A stretch of 64,000 bases of DNA from an uncultured Vibrio sp. Its GTDB lineage: Bacteria; Pseudomonadota; Gammaproteobacteria; Enterobacterales; Vibrionaceae. How positions within the stretch are numbered: the stretch's first letter is position 1; every line of letters begins with the position of its first letter. Below are positions 26,839-37,666 of this stretch, in pieces. The notes beneath the pieces were generated by a model. It searched no databases. It worked only from the letters and a program-made list of their open reading frames with translations, and was not told the origin of the DNA. The stretch covers positions 124,001 to 188,000 of the forward strand of contig CANNGN010000004.1 of NCBI GenBank assembly GCA_947504195.1, in the 5' to 3' direction. The translations under genes and the position numbers were made by a program.

Positions 26839-28119
26839 TTACTCGCCGCTTGCAATTTGATTTTCTGAACCAGAATAAATAAGTAATGGCTCAGATTCCC
26901 CATTAATTACCGATTCATCAATAACAACTTTGCTTACGTCTGTTTTAGAAGGCAATTCGTACATTATTTCCAATAATACACTTTCTAAAATCGAACGAAG
27001 TCCACGGGCTCCAGCTTTACGTTCCATTGCTTTCTTAGCAATCGCCTGCAGAGCATCTTCACGGAATTCAAGCTCAGCATCTTCAAGCGAAAACAATGCT
27101 GCGTACTGTTTAGTTAATGCATTTTTCGGCTCACATAAGATTTGAACCAATGCAGACTCATCCAACTCAGTTAACGTCGCCGTTACCGGTAAACGTCCAA
27201 TAAACTCAGGAATCAATCCAAACTTAACCAAATCTTGTGGTTCTACTTGTGTAAAGAGTTCACCAACGGTTTTCTCGTCACTCTTAGAACGCACTTCTGC
27301 ACCAAAACCAATTCCAGTACCTGTTTCTACACGCTGCTCAATGACTTTGTCTAAGCCCGCAAATGCGCCGCCACAGATGAAGAGAATCTTAGAGGTATCA
27401 ACCTGCAAAAACTCTTGCTGTGGGTGTTTGCGACCACCTTGAGGAGGAACAGAAGCAACAGTGCCCTCGATAAGTTTCAATAGTGCTTGCTGAACACCTT
27501 CGCCCGAAACATCACGAGTAATCGATGGGTTCTCTGACTTACGAGAAATCTTGTCGATCTCATCGATGTAAACAATGCCACGTTCAGCCTTCGATACATC
27601 GTAATCACATTTCTGAAGTAGTTTCTGAATGATGTTTTCAACATCTTCACCAACATACCCTGCTTCGGTTAATGTCGTTGCATCAGCCATAGTGAATGGT
27701 ACATCAAGAAAACGAGCTAAGGTTTCTGCTAATAACGTTTTACCACTACCGGTAGGGCCAATTAAGAGGATATTACTCTTTCCGAGTTCAACGCCATCTT
27801 CCGTTTTATCACCATTACGTAACCGTTTATAGTGATTGTATACTGCAACAGCTAATACCTTTTTGGCGTGTTCTTGCCCAATCACATAATCATCGAGATG
27901 CTCACTAAGTTCGCGTGGCGTTGGTAATGCCTCTGTACTACTCTGTGGTGCAACATCTTTGACTTCTTCTCGAATGATGTCATTACATAAATCGACACAT
28001 TCATCACACACGTATACAGAAGGACCTGCAATGAGTTTACGAACTTCGTGCTGGCTTTTGCCACAGAAAGAACAGTACAGTAATTTATTACTCCCGCCCT
28101 CTTTGCTTTTATCTGTCAT
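26839..28119 (-). CDS. clpX: ATP-dependent Clp protease ATPase subunit ClpX
   Basis: The 426-residue AAA+ unfoldase delivers substrates to ClpP. It has a C4 zinc domain (CSFCGK... CDEC, residues 15-40), Walker [12 protein letters not shown] near 120, Walker [12 protein letters not shown], the pore loop GYVGEDV and a ClpP-binding loop around IGF. It follows clpP by 83 bp, in the standard order. Confidence 0.98.
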   Translation of the reverse strand: MTDKSKEGGSNKLLYCSFCGKSQHEVRKLIAGPSVYVCDECVDLCNDIIREEVKDVAPQSSTEALPTPRELSEHLDDYVIGQEHAKKVLAVAVYNHYKRLRNGDKTEDGVELGKSNILLIGPTGSGKTLLAETLARFLDVPFTMADATTLTEAGYVGEDVENIIQKLLQKCDYDVSKAERGIVYIDEIDKISRKSENPSITRDVSGEGVQQALLKLIEGTVASVPPQGGRKHPQQEFLQVDTSKILFICGGAFAGLDKVIEQRVETGTGIGFGAEVRSKSDEKTVGELFTQVEPQDLVKFGLIPEFIGRLPVTATLTELDESALVQILCEPKNALTKQYAALFSLEDAELEFREDALQAIAKKAMERKAGARGLRSILESVLLEIMYELPSKTDVSKVVIDESVINGESEPLLIYSGSENQIASGE

Positions 28120-28202
28120 TCGCTAGCCTCTTAGCTATTATTTAATAATTTGAGTGTATAACAATTTTCTTAAAATTGCGTTATTCAATTCGTTGGATTA
28201 AC

Positions 28203-28835
28203 TCAAGACTGTGCGCCACGGTGAGTCAGAATGCCATCAACCAAACCATAGTCAACTGAGTCTTGCGCAGACATAAAGTTATCACGATCTGTATCACGCT
28301 CAATAACCTCTAGCGGCTGACCAGTGTGCTCAGCTAATAGAGAATTCAATCGGTTTTTAATGGTTAATATCTCTTGGGCATGAATTTGAATATCAGATGC
28401 TTGACCTTGGAAGCCGCCTAGCGGTTGGTGAATCATTACGCGAGAATTAGGCTGTACAAAACGCATACCTGGTGCTCCACCAGCGAGTAAGAATGCCCCC
28501 ATAGAACATGCCTGCCCCATACATACTGTACTAACATTTGGCTTGATAAACTGCATAGTGTCGTAGATAGACATACCAGCCGTCACACTTCCACCAGGAG
28601 AATTAATGTAGAGATAGATATCTTTATCAGGATTTTCAGATTCTAAAAATAGAAGCTGTGCACAAACCAAATTTGCCATGTGGTCTTCGACTTGACCAGT
28701 CAAGAAAATAATACGCTCTTTTAAAAGACGAGAATAGATATCATAAGAACGTTCACCACGAGAGGTTTGTTCTACGACCATTGGTACTAGTGCATCAACA
28801 ATTGGAGACATTGCGTTTCTTTCTTGGTAACTCAT
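28203..28835 (-). CDS. clpP: ATP-dependent Clp protease proteolytic subunit ClpP
   Basis: The 210-residue serine peptidase forms double heptamer rings. The catalytic residues are Ser111 in [11 protein letters not shown], His136 in [10 protein letters not shown], and the Asp in the [10 protein letters not shown] region. [15 protein letters not shown] is the substrate-binding strand. It lies between tig and clpX. Confidence 0.98.
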   Translation of the reverse strand: MSYQERNAMSPIVDALVPMVVEQTSRGERSYDIYSRLLKERIIFLTGQVEDHMANLVCAQLLFLESENPDKDIYLYINSPGGSVTAGMSIYDTMQFIKPNVSTVCMGQACSMGAFLLAGGAPGMRFVQPNSRVMIHQPLGGFQGQASDIQIHAQEILTIKNRLNSLLAEHTGQPLEVIERDTDRDNFMSAQDSVDYGLVDGILTHRGAQS

Positions 28836-28939
28836 AATCTTTATCCCTAAAATAAATGGCCCGGATGATGGGGATCATACGGACCATTGTTAACAGAATA
28901 GTTGCCTATAAGTCAACTATTTACGCTACAATTTGCCTA

Positions 28940-30244
28940 TTAAGCTGCAGCTTCAGAGTTCATTAGCTCGTTGAAAGGCATCTCTTTTTCTGTCACTTTA
29001 GCTTTATCTAAAATAGCATCAATCGCTTGCTCTTCAAGTGCAACATTGCGCATATTGTCCATCATCTGTTCGTTCTGCTCATAATGAGCGATAACTTCAG
29101 ATGGATCTTCATAGGCTGATGCTAACTCTTCGATCAGTGATTTCACTTTTTCGTCATCCGCTTTAATTTCACCAGCTTTGATGACTTCACCTAATAATAG
29201 ACCAACTACGACACGTTGCTTAGCTTGATCGACAAAAAGATCACGTGGAAGCTGATCAGCAACCTCAGGATTTCCGCCAAAGCGCTGAGCTGCTTGCTTA
29301 CGAACAACATCAATTTCTTGATCAATCAAAGAGCTTGGTACGTCGATATCATTCTCTTTAACTAAGCCATCGATAGCTTGTTGCTTGATACGCTGTTTAA
29401 TTGCTTGCTTAAGCTCACGTTCCATATTTTTCTGAACTTCAGCTTTAAGTGCATCGATGCCGCCTTCAGTTACACCGAACTTAGCAACGAATTCATCGTT
29501 AACTTCTGGAAGTTCACGAGTTTCAACTTTAAGGATTTTGATAGAGAACTTAGCTGCTTTACCTTTAAGGTTTTCAGCATGGTAATCTTCAGGGAAGTCC
29601 ACATCGATTTCAAATTCCATACCCTTAGTTTTACCTTGGATACCGTCTTCAAAACCTGGGATCATACGACCTTGACCCATTTCTAGTGGGAACGCTTCTG
29701 CTTTACCACCTTCAAATTCTTCACCATCGATAGAACCAACGAAATCGATAGTAACTTGGTTGCCTTCTTCAGCAGCTGCGTCTACTTCAATCCACTCAGA
29801 CTGTTGCTTACGTAGAGTTTCAATCATTTCAGCAACATCTTCGTCTTTTACAGAAACAGCTGGTTTTTCAACTTCGATGTTTTCTAAACCTTTAAGCTCA
29901 ACTTCTGGGTAAACTTCAAATGTTGCTTTGAAAACAAGGTCTTTGCCTGCTTCGTTTTCAACAGGTGTAAAAGTAGGACCGCCAGCTGGGTTAATTTTCT
30001 CTTTTACAATTGCTTCAATAAAGTGGCGTTGCATCACTTCACCAAGAGCATCTTGACGCACTGCTGAACCATACATTTGAGCAACCATTTTCATTGGCAC
30101 TTTGCCTTTACGGAAGCCGTCGAAACGACGATTCTTGGCGATGTTGCGTAACTCTGCATTAACCGCATCATCGATGCTTTTAGCAGGAACGGTAATAGTA
30201 AGACCGCGCTCTAGGCCTTCTAGTGTTTCAACAGTAACTTGCAT
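28940..30244 (-). CDS. tig: trigger factor
   Basis: The 434-residue ribosome-bound chaperone and prolyl isomerase. It has the ribosome-docking signature [14 protein letters not shown] (about 44-57), an FKBP domain near 150-245 ([29 protein letters not shown]) and a helical C-terminal chaperone domain. It is first in the tig-clpP-clpX-lon block. The ATG at 30244 lies behind GAGG. Confidence 0.98.
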   Translation of the reverse strand: MQVTVETLEGLERGLTITVPAKSIDDAVNAELRNIAKNRRFDGFRKGKVPMKMVAQMYGSAVRQDALGEVMQRHFIEAIVKEKINPAGGPTFTPVENEAGKDLVFKATFEVYPEVELKGLENIEVEKPAVSVKDEDVAEMIETLRKQQSEWIEVDAAAEEGNQVTIDFVGSIDGEEFEGGKAEAFPLEMGQGRMIPGFEDGIQGKTKGMEFEIDVDFPEDYHAENLKGKAAKFSIKILKVETRELPEVNDEFVAKFGVTEGGIDALKAEVQKNMERELKQAIKQRIKQQAIDGLVKENDIDVPSSLIDQEIDVVRKQAAQRFGGNPEVADQLPRDLFVDQAKQRVVVGLLLGEVIKAGEIKADDEKVKSLIEELASAYEDPSEVIAHYEQNEQMMDNMRNVALEEQAIDAILDKAKVTEKEMPFNELMNSEAAA

Positions 30245-30728
30245 TGTATATAAACCTCAAAACTGGCTCAGGTAATCTGAGTATCGTGAATCCCGATTGT
30301 CGATATAATCAAGACTCAAATCCGTATATCGCACCTTAATCGGTACCTAAATTTTAAAATAGAAATTTGTTGTCCGACGGTTGCCAAACTGTCGATCTGC
30401 AATGAATAAGTTACAAGACAGAACGATGACAATTTCATAGACGCGATATTCTAACGACCATATTTACAACTGTCGAGCTAAACACCCTATCGTGGCAAAT
30501 CTCTATTCCAAATACATCATTAAAGAGAAGTGAATCTCAATAATATCAATCCATACTGCTCTCAGATTGGGGCGGTACGGCCATTTTCAATGCTATTTCT
30601 CTTTTTTTTTGAACAAATAGATAAAAAGAGATCTGGCTCCTATTTTTGCAGTTCCATATCTATGGAAAGTGAAGCTTGGCGATGAAAGTCGTAGTATCTA
30701 CTATTAAAAACGTTTTCTGGAATCTGCC
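30245..30728. other. divergent intergenic region between tig and dctB
   Basis: The 484 bp show no supported ORF, hairpin or recognised operator. They must contain the tig promoter (minus) and the dctB promoter (plus). A run of ten T lies near 30602-30611. Confidence 0.5.
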
Positions 30729-32540
30729 TTGAAATTATCTATTCGTCGAGAAAGTATCGCTTTATTTTTGGCCTATTTTCTATTTGCATCTTTGGGAGCG
30801 AATGCAGTATGGAAATACAGTTATAATGCGTTAATTCAAGATCACCACTCTCAGCTCGACCGCTTTTCAAGTCACATCGAAGCTCGTCTTGAAAAATATG
30901 CACATATTCCCCAGCTCATCGCTCGCGACCGTAAGTTGATTGAAGCTTTATCAAATCCATCAAACTCCGCTCAAGTCGATATTACCAATCGCTATCTAGA
31001 ACAGATCAATAATACCATTCAAGCTTCAGACACTTATCTACTCAACACCGAGGCTGCCACGATAGCTTCAAGTAACTGGAACTTAGAGCGATCATTCGTA
31101 GGACGAAACTTTAGTTGGCGCCCCTACTTTAAAGAAGCAATATCAGGTAAAAATAGTCAATATTTTGCTCTCGGATCAACGTCCGCTCTACGTGGATACT
31201 ACTATTCGTCGCCCATAATTTTTGCAGCAGAAACCCTCGGAGTTGTCGTTGTGAAAATGGACATATCTTCGATTGAAGAAAATTGGCAAAGTGACACTAG
31301 CTATTTTGTCGCCACGGATAACGATAACATTATTTTCATGTCCAGCCGCTCAGAATGGTTGTTTAAAAGTATCGCACCGCTGTCTTCAAAAGCATTGGAA
31401 AACATCAATCAATCTCAACGCTATATCGGCCAAACCATTACCTCTCTCAACCTAAAGGGCGATCTCGATAGTTCTCACAGTGAATGGGTCAACCCAAATA
31501 AGGGATGGATAGAAGGCGATTTTGTAGTGACGAGTCGCACGTTGAGTGATCTTCCATTAACCATCCGAGTGTTGACACCAAAAACTGAAATATTCTGGGA
31601 CAGCTTTGCTTATGTCATCTGGTGCAGTATGGCGTTTGCAATTGCCTACCTAATCCTATTACTTAGCTACCATCGTCGCCTCAAACAACGTCAATTTGAT
31701 CAATTACAATCCGAAGCTAAGCAAAAACTCGAATATCTCGTTTTAGAACGGACCTCAGAGCTTCATGAAGAAATTAGAGAAAGAAGTAAAACAGAAGAAC
31801 AATTGCGTCAGACCCAAGATGAATTAATTCAAGCCGCTAAATTGGCGGTGCTTGGCCAAATGTCTGCCAGTATCAGCCATGAACTCAATAACCCACTCGC
31901 CGCGATACGCAGCTTTGCCGATAACGCACGCCGTTTTCTCAATTCCGAAAAGTACGAGCGAGTAGACGATAACTTGCAGCGCATTTCAGCACTCACCGAA
32001 CGCATTGCTAAAATCAGTATGCAATTGAAATCATTTGCGCGAAAATCTGATGGCGATGAAAAAGTGAATGTACAACTAAAACCAATCATCCTTTCCGCTA
32101 AAGAGTTGATGCAGGGACAGTTTAAGTCAAGCTTCGTTGAGTTTAGTGTTCAACTTCCAGAGCAACCTCTGTGGATAACCGTGAATCCCATCCAGTTAGA
32201 GCAAGTTCTAATTAATTTGTTTGCCAATGCAATCCAAGCCTGTTCTCAAACCGAGGAAAAGGACGTTCAACTCTCAATCGAATATGATAACAATTGGATA
32301 TCAATTCATATCGACGATAATGGTGAAGGCATTGACGAGACTATCGTCGGACAGATATTTGCGCCCTTTTTCACCACGAAAAAAAATGGCTTGGGACTCG
32401 GGCTATCTATTTCACAGCAAATAGCCCAGAGTATGAATGGAAAAATTACCGCCTCCAACTCTGAACTTGGAGGGGCTAGATTTAGCCTAATATTGCCAAT
32501 CATTCCAGAACCCAATTCAGAAAAACCTACACAAAGCTAA
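30729..32540 (+). CDS. dctB: C4-dicarboxylate sensor histidine kinase DctB
   Basis: The 603-residue membrane kinase has TM1 at about 9-28, a periplasmic double-PAS (Cache) sensor region to about 290 (YFALGSTSALRGYYYSSPI is a typical dicarboxylate-sensor stretch), TM2 at about 294-316, a coiled coil, the H-box SISHELNNPLAAIRSFA (His near 382), and an ATPase domain with NPIQLEQVLINLFANAIQA, DNGEGI and GLGLGLSI. It senses succinate, malate or fumarate and phosphorylates DctD. The only possible start is TTG (an in-frame stop lies at 30705), with a weak ribosome site, which suggests low expression. Confidence 0.93.
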   Translation: MKLSIRRESIALFLAYFLFASLGANAVWKYSYNALIQDHHSQLDRFSSHIEARLEKYAHIPQLIARDRKLIEALSNPSNSAQVDITNRYLEQINNTIQASDTYLLNTEAATIASSNWNLERSFVGRNFSWRPYFKEAISGKNSQYFALGSTSALRGYYYSSPIIFAAETLGVVVVKMDISSIEENWQSDTSYFVATDNDNIIFMSSRSEWLFKSIAPLSSKALENINQSQRYIGQTITSLNLKGDLDSSHSEWVNPNKGWIEGDFVVTSRTLSDLPLTIRVLTPKTEIFWDSFAYVIWCSMAFAIAYLILLLSYHRRLKQRQFDQLQSEAKQKLEYLVLERTSELHEEIRERSKTEEQLRQTQDELIQAAKLAVLGQMSASISHELNNPLAAIRSFADNARRFLNSEKYERVDDNLQRISALTERIAKISMQLKSFARKSDGDEKVNVQLKPIILSAKELMQGQFKSSFVEFSVQLPEQPLWITVNPIQLEQVLINLFANAIQACSQTEEKDVQLSIEYDNNWISIHIDDNGEGIDETIVGQIFAPFFTTKKNGLGLGLSISQQIAQSMNGKITASNSELGGARFSLILPIIPEPNSEKPTQS

Positions 32541-32555
32541 TTCGAAGGACGTGCT

Positions 32556-33902
32556 ATGAGTGACGTATATTTCATCGATGACGAAACCGATATTCGCATC
32601 GCAATAGAACAAAGTTTTGAATTAGCTGATATCAGCGCTAGAATTTTTGAAAACGCCGAAGATGCACTGGTAGCCATGAAAAGCGATCAGCCTCCTTTGG
32701 TTGTCGTTACCGACATTTGTCTACCCGGCATAAGTGGAAAGAACTTACTCGACTCTATCCATCTTCAGGATAAAGATATCCCGGTTATCTTAATCACAGG
32801 CCATGGCGATATCTCGATGGCCGTTCAAGCGATGCACGATGGTGCCTATGATTTCATTGAAAAACCATTTGCCCCTGAAAGGCTCATCGAAACGGTTAAC
32901 CGAGCAAAAGAGCGTCGTCAGTTAACATTAGAAAACGAAAAATTGAAACGTTCACTCAAAGCTAGCCAAACTCTTGGCCCTAGAATTATTGGTGAAACGC
33001 CCTGTATGCAAGAGCTAAAAGAGACCATTACGCACATTGCAGATACGGCAGCCGATATCCTGCTATTTGGCGAAACAGGCACTGGGAAAGAACTGGTAGC
33101 TCGTTCGCTACATGAACAAAGTTCTCGCCGCGAAAATAATTTCGTTGCGGTTAACTGTGGCGCAGTGCCAGAAAATCTAATTGAAAGTGAACTTTACGGT
33201 CATATCAAAGGCGCATTTACTGGAGCGGAAACAAAGCGTATTGGTAAAGTAGAACATGCTCAAGGCGGTACACTATTTTTGGATGAAATCGAATCGATGC
33301 CGATGCAAGCTCAGATCAAATTACTTCGCGTATTGCAAGAGCGTGTAATCGAACCTATTGGCTCTAATGAACTTATACCATTGAACATCCGTGTTATTGC
33401 CGCAACCAAAGTCGACCTTACTCAAGCTGCCTTGGAAGGGTCTTTTCGACAAGACCTCTATTATCGACTTAATATAGTCACGCTGAACTTGCCGCCCCTA
33501 CGAGAACGTAAAGAAGATATACCAGGGCTATTTCACCACTTTTTACTGGTCGCTGCTGCACGTTATGGCAAAGCGGCGAACGCTATTTCGAATCAAGATC
33601 TTCAACGCTTGATTTCTAACGATTGGCCAGGGAACGTACGAGAGTTACGCAATGCGGCTGAACGATATGTATTATTAGGAAAGTTGATGCAAATCGCCGA
33701 TAGCAATACTGAATCTCAACCTTCAAATATAACAAGCCTTGCTGATCAAGTTGCTGAGTTTGAAAAAGCAGCAATAGAACAAGCATTGATTGAGTGCAAT
33801 GGAGGAATTAAAGAGACAATGGAAAAACTAAATCTACCACGTAAAACGTTATACGATAAAATGCAAAAGTACCAACTAGATAAAGACAGCTACAAAGCGT
33901 AA
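32556..33902 (+). CDS. dctD: C4-dicarboxylate sigma-54 response regulator DctD
   Basis: The 448-residue NtrC-type activator has a receiver domain with phospho-acceptor Asp53 (VVTDICLPG) and Lys in FIEKPF, an AAA+ sigma-54 domain with GETGTGKELVARS and the sigma-54-contact GAFTGA motif, and a C-terminal Fis-type HTH (IKETMEKLNLPRKTLYDKMQKY). It is encoded 15 bp after dctB. Its predicted target is the sigma-54 promoter found before dctP about 7 kb away. Confidence 0.95.
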   Translation: MSDVYFIDDETDIRIAIEQSFELADISARIFENAEDALVAMKSDQPPLVVVTDICLPGISGKNLLDSIHLQDKDIPVILITGHGDISMAVQAMHDGAYDFIEKPFAPERLIETVNRAKERRQLTLENEKLKRSLKASQTLGPRIIGETPCMQELKETITHIADTAADILLFGETGTGKELVARSLHEQSSRRENNFVAVNCGAVPENLIESELYGHIKGAFTGAETKRIGKVEHAQGGTLFLDEIESMPMQAQIKLLRVLQERVIEPIGSNELIPLNIRVIAATKVDLTQAALEGSFRQDLYYRLNIVTLNLPPLRERKEDIPGLFHHFLLVAAARYGKAANAISNQDLQRLISNDWPGNVRELRNAAERYVLLGKLMQIADSNTESQPSNITSLADQVAEFEKAAIEQALIECNGGIKETMEKLNLPRKTLYDKMQKYQLDKDSYKA

Positions 33903-33922
33903 TTGTGCATTAACCTAACAAA

Positions 33923-33965
33923 AAACGGGAAGTCTACTTTACCAAATCTGTAGGCTTCCCGTTTA
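33923..33965. terminator. bidirectional terminator between dctD and the binding-protein gene
   Basis: AAACGGGAAG and CTTCCCGTTT flank an inner CTAC/GTAG stem, with T-rich tails on both strands, between convergent genes. Confidence 0.85.
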
Positions 33966-33997
33966 TATTCTATTAATATTTTATGTTACTTCGCCAA

Positions 33998-35392
33998 TCA
34001 ATCATCACTCGTTGGTTGAGGATATTGAGGGGATTGAGTATAGCCGGCTCTTCTCACTTCTCGCTCAGCGTATTTTTGTGAGCTATATAAAGCCTGTTCT
34101 ACCGATGTGTCACCCGCTAAAGCTTCCGATATTTTCTGCATCGTTACTCCACCGATTGATACAAACTCAGGAATCGCAACAAACTGAACGCCGGTGTACG
34201 GTGATGGTAGCATTGTACTATCAAGCGGGTTAGCGGACTTGATGGCTTTAAGCTCTGCTTCCGCAAATTGCCCAGCCACCTTTAAAAACTCGGGATTTTC
34301 ATAGGTCGAAGTACGAGTACCTGTCGGAATACTTCCCCACCCTTCACGAGATGCTACCAGCTCAATGTACTGCTTCGATGTTGCCCAATTAATAAATTTC
34401 TGTGCTGCATCCGCTTTTTTCGTCCCTTCTGGAATCGCAAATGCCCAAGCCCATAACCAGTTTGCTCCTTTAGAAGTTGCTTTCACCGGAGATTGGGCAA
34501 ATGCCATTTGATCTGCGAATTTAGCTTTCTTTTTATCGGTTACGAATGAACCCGCGACCGATGCATCAATCCACATTCCGCATTTCCCTTCTTGCATCAA
34601 GGACAGGATTTCCGGGAAACTGTTATTTTGTGAATTCGGTGGACCATAGTCGTTCAATAAATCAATATAAAAGTTAATCGCTTGTTTCCATGCTCGCGAC
34701 GTAATTTGGGGCTGCCAATCCATATCAAACCATCGACCACCGAAACTATTTAAGATGGTAGAAATAATCGCCCCGTTATCACCCCAACCGGACTTGCCTC
34801 GTAAGCAAATACCGTATATTTCATTACTCGGATCATGAATCGCTTTTGCAACATCGCGAATATGATCCCAAGTTGGACGATCATTTATGCTCATACCTGC
34901 TTTTTCGACCAAGTCTTTGCGATACATGATCATTGAGCTCTCACCATAAAACGGAGCAGCGTAAAGCTTATCTTGATATGAGAGGCCATCTCGAATTGCA
35001 GGCAGCATGTCATCGAGCTGATAGGCTTTAGATGGCGTTAGCGTTTTTAACCACCCTCGTTCTGCCCAAATCGGCGTTTCATACATACCAATCGTCATCA
35101 CGTCATAATTACCCGCTTGCGATGCGATATCCGCGATAACCCGCATTCTTAGGCTACCTTCGTTATAAACATGCCAATTGAGCGCAATATCTGGATAATC
35201 TGCTTCAAACTCACTGGTCAATTTTTTCATTACAGAAATATGCCCACTATCAATAGTGGCAATATTCAATTCAGTTATAGCATTTGCAAAAGGAGTAAAA
35301 AGTATCGAACTCGAGAAAAGAGGCAACAAGCCCTTTCTCCACGTTTTTGATCCAAACCAGTGATTCAATGTTGCTGCCTTCGTTAAACACAT
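33998..35392 (-). CDS. lone sugar/polyol-type ABC periplasmic binding protein
   Basis: A type I extracellular solute-binding protein (SBP family 1) of 464 residues. It has a signal peptide (about 1-37, with the hydrophobic core GLLPLFSSSILFTPFANA), then ELNIATIDSGHISVMKKLTSEFEADYPDI, the YAAPFYGESSMIMYRKDL hinge segment and FINWATSKQYIELV, most like sorbitol/mannitol-type receptors. No permease or ATPase genes are adjacent. It diverges from a chemoreceptor 125 bp away, so it may act as a ligand-bound partner for chemotaxis, or serve an ABC system elsewhere. The ATG at 35392 is preferred over a TTG at 35407. Confidence 0.85.
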   Translation of the reverse strand: MCLTKAATLNHWFGSKTWRKGLLPLFSSSILFTPFANAITELNIATIDSGHISVMKKLTSEFEADYPDIALNWHVYNEGSLRMRVIADIASQAGNYDVMTIGMYETPIWAERGWLKTLTPSKAYQLDDMLPAIRDGLSYQDKLYAAPFYGESSMIMYRKDLVEKAGMSINDRPTWDHIRDVAKAIHDPSNEIYGICLRGKSGWGDNGAIISTILNSFGGRWFDMDWQPQITSRAWKQAINFYIDLLNDYGPPNSQNNSFPEILSLMQEGKCGMWIDASVAGSFVTDKKKAKFADQMAFAQSPVKATSKGANWLWAWAFAIPEGTKKADAAQKFINWATSKQYIELVASREGWGSIPTGTRTSTYENPEFLKVAGQFAEAELKAIKSANPLDSTMLPSPYTGVQFVAIPEFVSIGGVTMQKISEALAGDTSVEQALYSSQKYAEREVRRAGYTQSPQYPQPTSDD

Positions 35393-35516
35393 AAATATTT
35401 CTCTCAATTTTTACTATTAATAAAAATATAGACTACATTTACACAGAATCTAATTTAAATTTCCAAGTAAATTTTTCACCAGTAACCAATCTATCAATAG
35501 TCAATATGGGAAGTAG

Positions 35517-37574
35517 ATGATGACCAACACAATATCCTTGGGTGCTGCATCCAGTCTTAAATTTAGCGTGAATTTAACGACTAAGATCATCCTATGTTTT
35601 TTAGTCATAGGTGTTATGTTCATTGGTACGATTGTGATGAGTTATAACAATGGAACTCGTGTTTCTGAAGGGCTAGACGTTATCAACACACAATCGACTC
35701 CTGTAGTTATGTTCTCTTCTCAAATAAACCAACTGGTTCATAGTTATGAGCCCGCTTATATCGAGTTAATGTCTTCAAAAACAACTGAACAACTCAAACA
35801 ACAAGTTGAAAACATCACTTTCATTTCAAATCAATTGAACGCCTCAGTAAGTCGTTTTCCTCTCCAAGAAGGAGTGAACGGCCCATTTAGAAGTACAGTT
35901 GAAGAGCTATCAAGAAATATTGAATCACTTAATACGCTCGGCACTGAGATAACCAACGGTCAGAATTTGATCGTTAGCTATGAAGAGATGGGTGCGTCAG
36001 TTATCAACCAATTGAAAAAATTGCAAAGTGAAATTGTCCCACTGGCACAAAATACATTGCTTGAGCAAGAAGATGAGATGGTCATCTCCACTATCAATGC
36101 CGTTGACGCATCAATTACCAATGGCATGTGGGTTATCGAACGATTGGGGCATGCCGCTACTCTCGAAGAGCTGAACGAACAAAAAAATCTTTTTGTATCT
36201 TGGCAAAATCGCCACTCAAACCTTCTTCCATCGCTGATTTTCGCCACGCAAGAGTCTGGATTTCAGAACTTTGTTCGTGAGTTATCTGCGCTTACATTAT
36301 CATTAATGGATGCAATCGAAGGCGAGAATGGTCTTCTCAATATCCAACAGAAAAAACTTGAAATTGTAGGGCAACAAACCCAGTCATTCGAACAATTCAA
36401 AGTTCTGCTTGAAGAGGCGGGCACCAATACAAACATACTGCTCTCTAGTGCATTTGAGGAAAATAATCGTTTATCAAGTGACATTAATGATGCTGTCGAC
36501 ACACAAAGCCAAACCATCATGATTGTTGGTATCTCGATTATGATAGGTATTGCGGTCGTTTCATTTTGGTTAACTCGTTATATTCGAAATGCAATTAATC
36601 AATTAATGGAAGGGCTAAACGCGCTTTCTGAAGGTAACTTAAGTCTTCGCTCATCGAGCAAATCTGATGATGAATTCGGACGTTTGAGTCACTATGTGGA
36701 TACCGTAGCAACCAATCTTAAAGGTATTGTCGTTGATATAGAAAGCTCTGCCCATCAAGTCGATACCTCCGTAAAACGAGTCACTGATTCTTCAACAATG
36801 ACACGTGAAATTGTCCAGCGCCAAAAAGCTGAGCTAGAAGCTATTGCGGCAGCACTTGTCGAAATGAGTTCTACAGCGGGTGAAGTGGCAAGTCATACTG
36901 AAGCGACGCACGATAAAATCATGACCGCTGGCAACCTATCGAGAGAAGGTAGAAAACAAGTCGGTTCAAGTCGAGATAGCGTCGAACAGATGGTTGCCCA
37001 AACTGAACAGACAATTAGCGCCATCGACAAACTTGATGAAGGTGTTAAAAGTATCGAAGGTATCATAGACACAATCACAGCCATTGCGGAACAAACTAAC
37101 TTACTGGCACTAAACGCCGCTATTGAAGCCGCACGTGCAGGCGACCAAGGCAGAGGGTTTGCGGTTGTTGCAGACGAAGTTCGTTCTCTAGCGACTCGAA
37201 CTCAACAATCGACATTAGAGATACAGAACAAAATCAATTCTATGATTGATGACTCTAAAGTCGCTGTGAACGCAATCAAACAAAGTGAAGTATTGGTGAG
37301 TGACAGTCTCAAACAAACAACCTTAGCGGACGAGACAATCACAGAAGTCGAAAACACCATGGCTGAGATTCAAGACTTGTCACATCTAATTTCAACTGCC
37401 GCAGAAGAACAAGCTGTAACACTAAAAGAGCTCGATAGAAACATCAACCAAGTTACAGAGTTAGCTGACCAAACAAACAACCAAGCTGAGCAATCTGAAA
37501 CAGAAGCGTTATCTCAAGTATCTATCGTTCAAGACCTAGAGAAGAAAGTTGGGCAATTTACGTTCGACCGATAA
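35517..37574 (+). CDS. methyl-accepting chemotaxis protein
   Basis: The 685-residue transmembrane chemoreceptor has TM1 at about 24-45, a large periplasmic domain of about 290 residues (predicted all-helical, helical-bundle type), TM2 at about 336-357, a HAMP domain ([25 protein letters not shown]), and a cytoplasmic signalling domain whose tip reads [20 protein letters not shown]. There is no C-terminal CheR-binding pentapeptide (it ends GQFTFDR). It diverges from the lone binding protein, which may present its ligand. Two ATG codons in a row begin the gene; GGGAAG lies upstream. Confidence 0.92.
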   Translation: MMTNTISLGAASSLKFSVNLTTKIILCFLVIGVMFIGTIVMSYNNGTRVSEGLDVINTQSTPVVMFSSQINQLVHSYEPAYIELMSSKTTEQLKQQVENITFISNQLNASVSRFPLQEGVNGPFRSTVEELSRNIESLNTLGTEITNGQNLIVSYEEMGASVINQLKKLQSEIVPLAQNTLLEQEDEMVISTINAVDASITNGMWVIERLGHAATLEELNEQKNLFVSWQNRHSNLLPSLIFATQESGFQNFVRELSALTLSLMDAIEGENGLLNIQQKKLEIVGQQTQSFEQFKVLLEEAGTNTNILLSSAFEENNRLSSDINDAVDTQSQTIMIVGISIMIGIAVVSFWLTRYIRNAINQLMEGLNALSEGNLSLRSSSKSDDEFGRLSHYVDTVATNLKGIVVDIESSAHQVDTSVKRVTDSSTMTREIVQRQKAELEAIAAALVEMSSTAGEVASHTEATHDKIMTAGNLSREGRKQVGSSRDSVEQMVAQTEQTISAIDKLDEGVKSIEGIIDTITAIAEQTNLLALNAAIEAARAGDQGRGFAVVADEVRSLATRTQQSTLEIQNKINSMIDDSKVAVNAIKQSEVLVSDSLKQTTLADETITEVENTMAEIQDLSHLISTAAEEQAVTLKELDRNINQVTELADQTNNQAEQSETEALSQVSIVQDLEKKVGQFTFDR

Positions 37575-37597
37575 TTTTCGTTATCACTATAAAAACG

Positions 37598-37624
37598 AAA
37601 GGGAAGCCACTTTGGCTTCCCTTT
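37598..37624. terminator. bidirectional terminator between the chemoreceptor gene and dctM
   Basis: AAAGGGAAGCCA (37598-37609) and TGGCTTCCCTTT (37613-37624) are perfect 12-base arms around a 3-nt loop, between convergent genes. Confidence 0.9.
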
Positions 37625-37666
37625 TCTATTTCTGCTTATTCATTACCATTTAGAAAGATGTCATAT

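Noticed and set aside
28850..28920. Sigma-32 promoter upstream of clpP
   Set aside because: A CCCCATCAT -10 like word is present, but no TTGAA element lies at the right distance.
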